5,031 nucleotides of DNA from Chloroflexota bacterium (GTDB taxonomy: Bacteria > Chloroflexota > Chloroflexia > Thermomicrobiales > UBA6265), in assembly GCA_019348515.1 (NCBI GenBank), contig JAHWJF010000324.1, positions 1 through 5,031 of the forward strand, in the 5' to 3' direction. Made by a program: the position numbers and the translations under genes. Shown here piece by piece: positions 4,730 to 5,031 of this stretch. Position 1 is the first letter of the stretch, and every line of letters starts with the position of its first letter. The notes beneath the pieces were generated by a model. The model was not told the DNA's origin, made no database searches, and saw nothing but the letters and a program-made list of their open reading frames with translations.

Positions 4730-4743
4730 GCCGTACGTACGGC
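4730..4743. promoter_or_regulatory. Perfect 14-bp palindrome GCCGTACGTACGGC
   Basis: The site reads the same on both strands and shares the 8-bp core GTACGTAC with the palindrome at 574-583. It lies in the gene-poor stretch after the SIMPL terminator. A dimeric regulator's operator is possible, but no promoter is recognised next to it. Confidence 0.35.
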
Positions 4744-4761
4744 TCCCGCTGACCCCGCGGC

Positions 4762-4796
4762 TATTGCTTTGCGGAGACGTAGACCCAGAAGCAATG
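4762..4796. repeat. Inverted repeat ATTGCTT / AAGCAAT
   Basis: ATTGCTT (4763-4769) is the exact reverse complement of AAGCAAT (4789-4795). T-G wobbles at both ends (4762 with 4796, 4770 with 4788) extend the stem to nine pairs around a 17-nt loop. It ends 16 nt before the Shine-Dalgarno of the mini-ORF at 4821. It is not followed by a T-run. Confidence 0.4.
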
Positions 4797-4820
4797 GTGT
4801 CTCGCGTGTTGAGGAGGTAA

Positions 4821-4853
4821 ATGCCTTGCGTCGGAGCTGGCCTCTATCCGTAA
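4821..4853 (+). CDS. Ten-codon mini-ORF with a perfect Shine-Dalgarno (uncertain)
   Basis: AGGAGGT (4812-4818), preceded by G, sits 2 nt before an ATG opening MPCVGAGLYP and a TAA stop. The ribosome site is as strong as any in the window, although the spacing is short. No + strand gene follows within the window, and the next gene is convergent, so a leader-peptide role has no visible target. It may be a small independent peptide, the remnant of a lost gene's start, or chance. Confidence 0.2.
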   Translation: MPCVGAGLYP

Positions 4854-4862
4854 CTGAGCGCG

Positions 4863-4904
4863 AAAGCTCGACGCACTCGCCTCGCCGCGTCATGGCGCAG
4901 CTTT
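4863..4904. terminator. Two-part stem-loop after the minus-strand gene, weak terminator candidate
   Basis: AAAGCT (4863-4868) pairs with AGCTTT (4899-4904), and inside it GACGC (4870-4874) pairs with GCGTC (4887-4891) around a 12-nt loop. The two stems are separated by an asymmetric internal loop. It begins 11 nt downstream of the stop of the minus-strand gene at 4915, where a terminator would be expected. No strong T-run is present. Confidence 0.3.
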
Positions 4905-4914
4905 GTTGTCAAGT

Positions 4915-5031
4915 TCAGCCGATCCGTTCCAGGTCCTCGCGCAGCTCCACGCCCAGTCCAGGCAGGTCAGGCAACCGCACGTCGCCATCGGCATCCGGCA
5001 GCAACGGTGTGGCGACCAGCCCCTGAAAGGC
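4915..5031 (-). CDS. Enolase-superfamily enzyme (mandelate racemase/muconate lactonizing family), C-terminus only
   Basis: The minus strand is open from the window edge to a TGA at 4915-4917, giving 38 residues. It contains DGDVRLPDLPGLGVEL (15-30 of the fragment) and ends in REDLERIG. The pattern 'G-x-V-x-x-P-x-x-P-G-L-G-V-E-L' is the usual C-terminal signature of the mandelate racemase/muconate lactonizing enzyme group, which includes sugar-acid dehydratases. Members abstract a proton alpha to a carboxylate using Mg2+. The catalytic and metal-binding residues lie outside the window, so the substrate cannot be given. The gene converges on the SIMPL gene. Like the dehydrogenase at 925, it would fit hydroxy-acid or sugar-acid metabolism. 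Confidence 0.8.
   Translation of the reverse strand, partial: AFQGLVATPLLPDADGDVRLPDLPGLGVELREDLERIG

Overview
The window is high-GC bacterial chromosome. Four complete genes lie on the + strand, flanked by the tail of an unidentified gene at the left edge and the tail of a convergent gene at the right edge. No phage, IS, CRISPR or defence genes are visible. The GC-rich composition, the ECF sigma factor with a membrane zinc-finger anti-sigma partner, and the short tandem repeats between genes would suit a Chloroflexota (Thermomicrobia/Sphaerobacter-like) or actinobacterial genome. That placement is inference only.

Layout. Positions 1-61 are probably the last 19 codons of an upstream gene, followed by a small hairpin at 81-99. 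Positions 100-924 are a long stretch with no convincing gene. It holds 7-bp and 8-bp tandem repeats bracketed by a 9-bp inverted repeat (445-537), then a good sigma-70 type promoter (TTGACA-17-TACAGT, 546-574) overlapping a perfect palindrome (574-583). After that comes a leader of about 340 nt with a palindrome, a degenerate tRNA-like fold (769-838) and a hairpin just before the next start codon. Positions 925-1986 encode a CtBP-like NAD-dependent D-2-hydroxyacid dehydrogenase.

After 35 nt comes an ECF sigma factor (2022-2831). Its stop overlaps the start of its likely anti-sigma factor (2824-3756), which has an Hx3Cx2C zinc motif, two membrane segments and a long Ser/Thr/acid-rich extracytoplasmic loop. 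An 81-nt gap with a hairpin and paired GGGAACC motifs leads to an exported SIMPL-domain (DUF541) protein (3838-4620). A perfect 30-bp palindrome (4654-4683) follows as a terminator. Positions 4684-4914 are gene-poor, with a palindrome, two stem-loops and one ten-codon mini-ORF with a perfect Shine-Dalgarno. The minus-strand tail at 4915-5031 is the C-terminus of an enolase-superfamily (mandelate racemase/muconate lactonizing) enzyme.

How the genes may work together. The sigma/anti-sigma pair is a standard cell-surface signalling switch. The exported SIMPL protein directly behind it may be a regulon member or an effector of envelope or oxidative stress. The dehydrogenase and the enolase-superfamily enzyme are both typical of sugar-acid or hydroxy-acid metabolism, but they sit on opposite strands and their substrates cannot be read from the sequence. 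I found no clearly new system. The points most worth a second look are the long structured leader, the two-TM anti-sigma factor, and the sigma/anti-sigma/SIMPL linkage.
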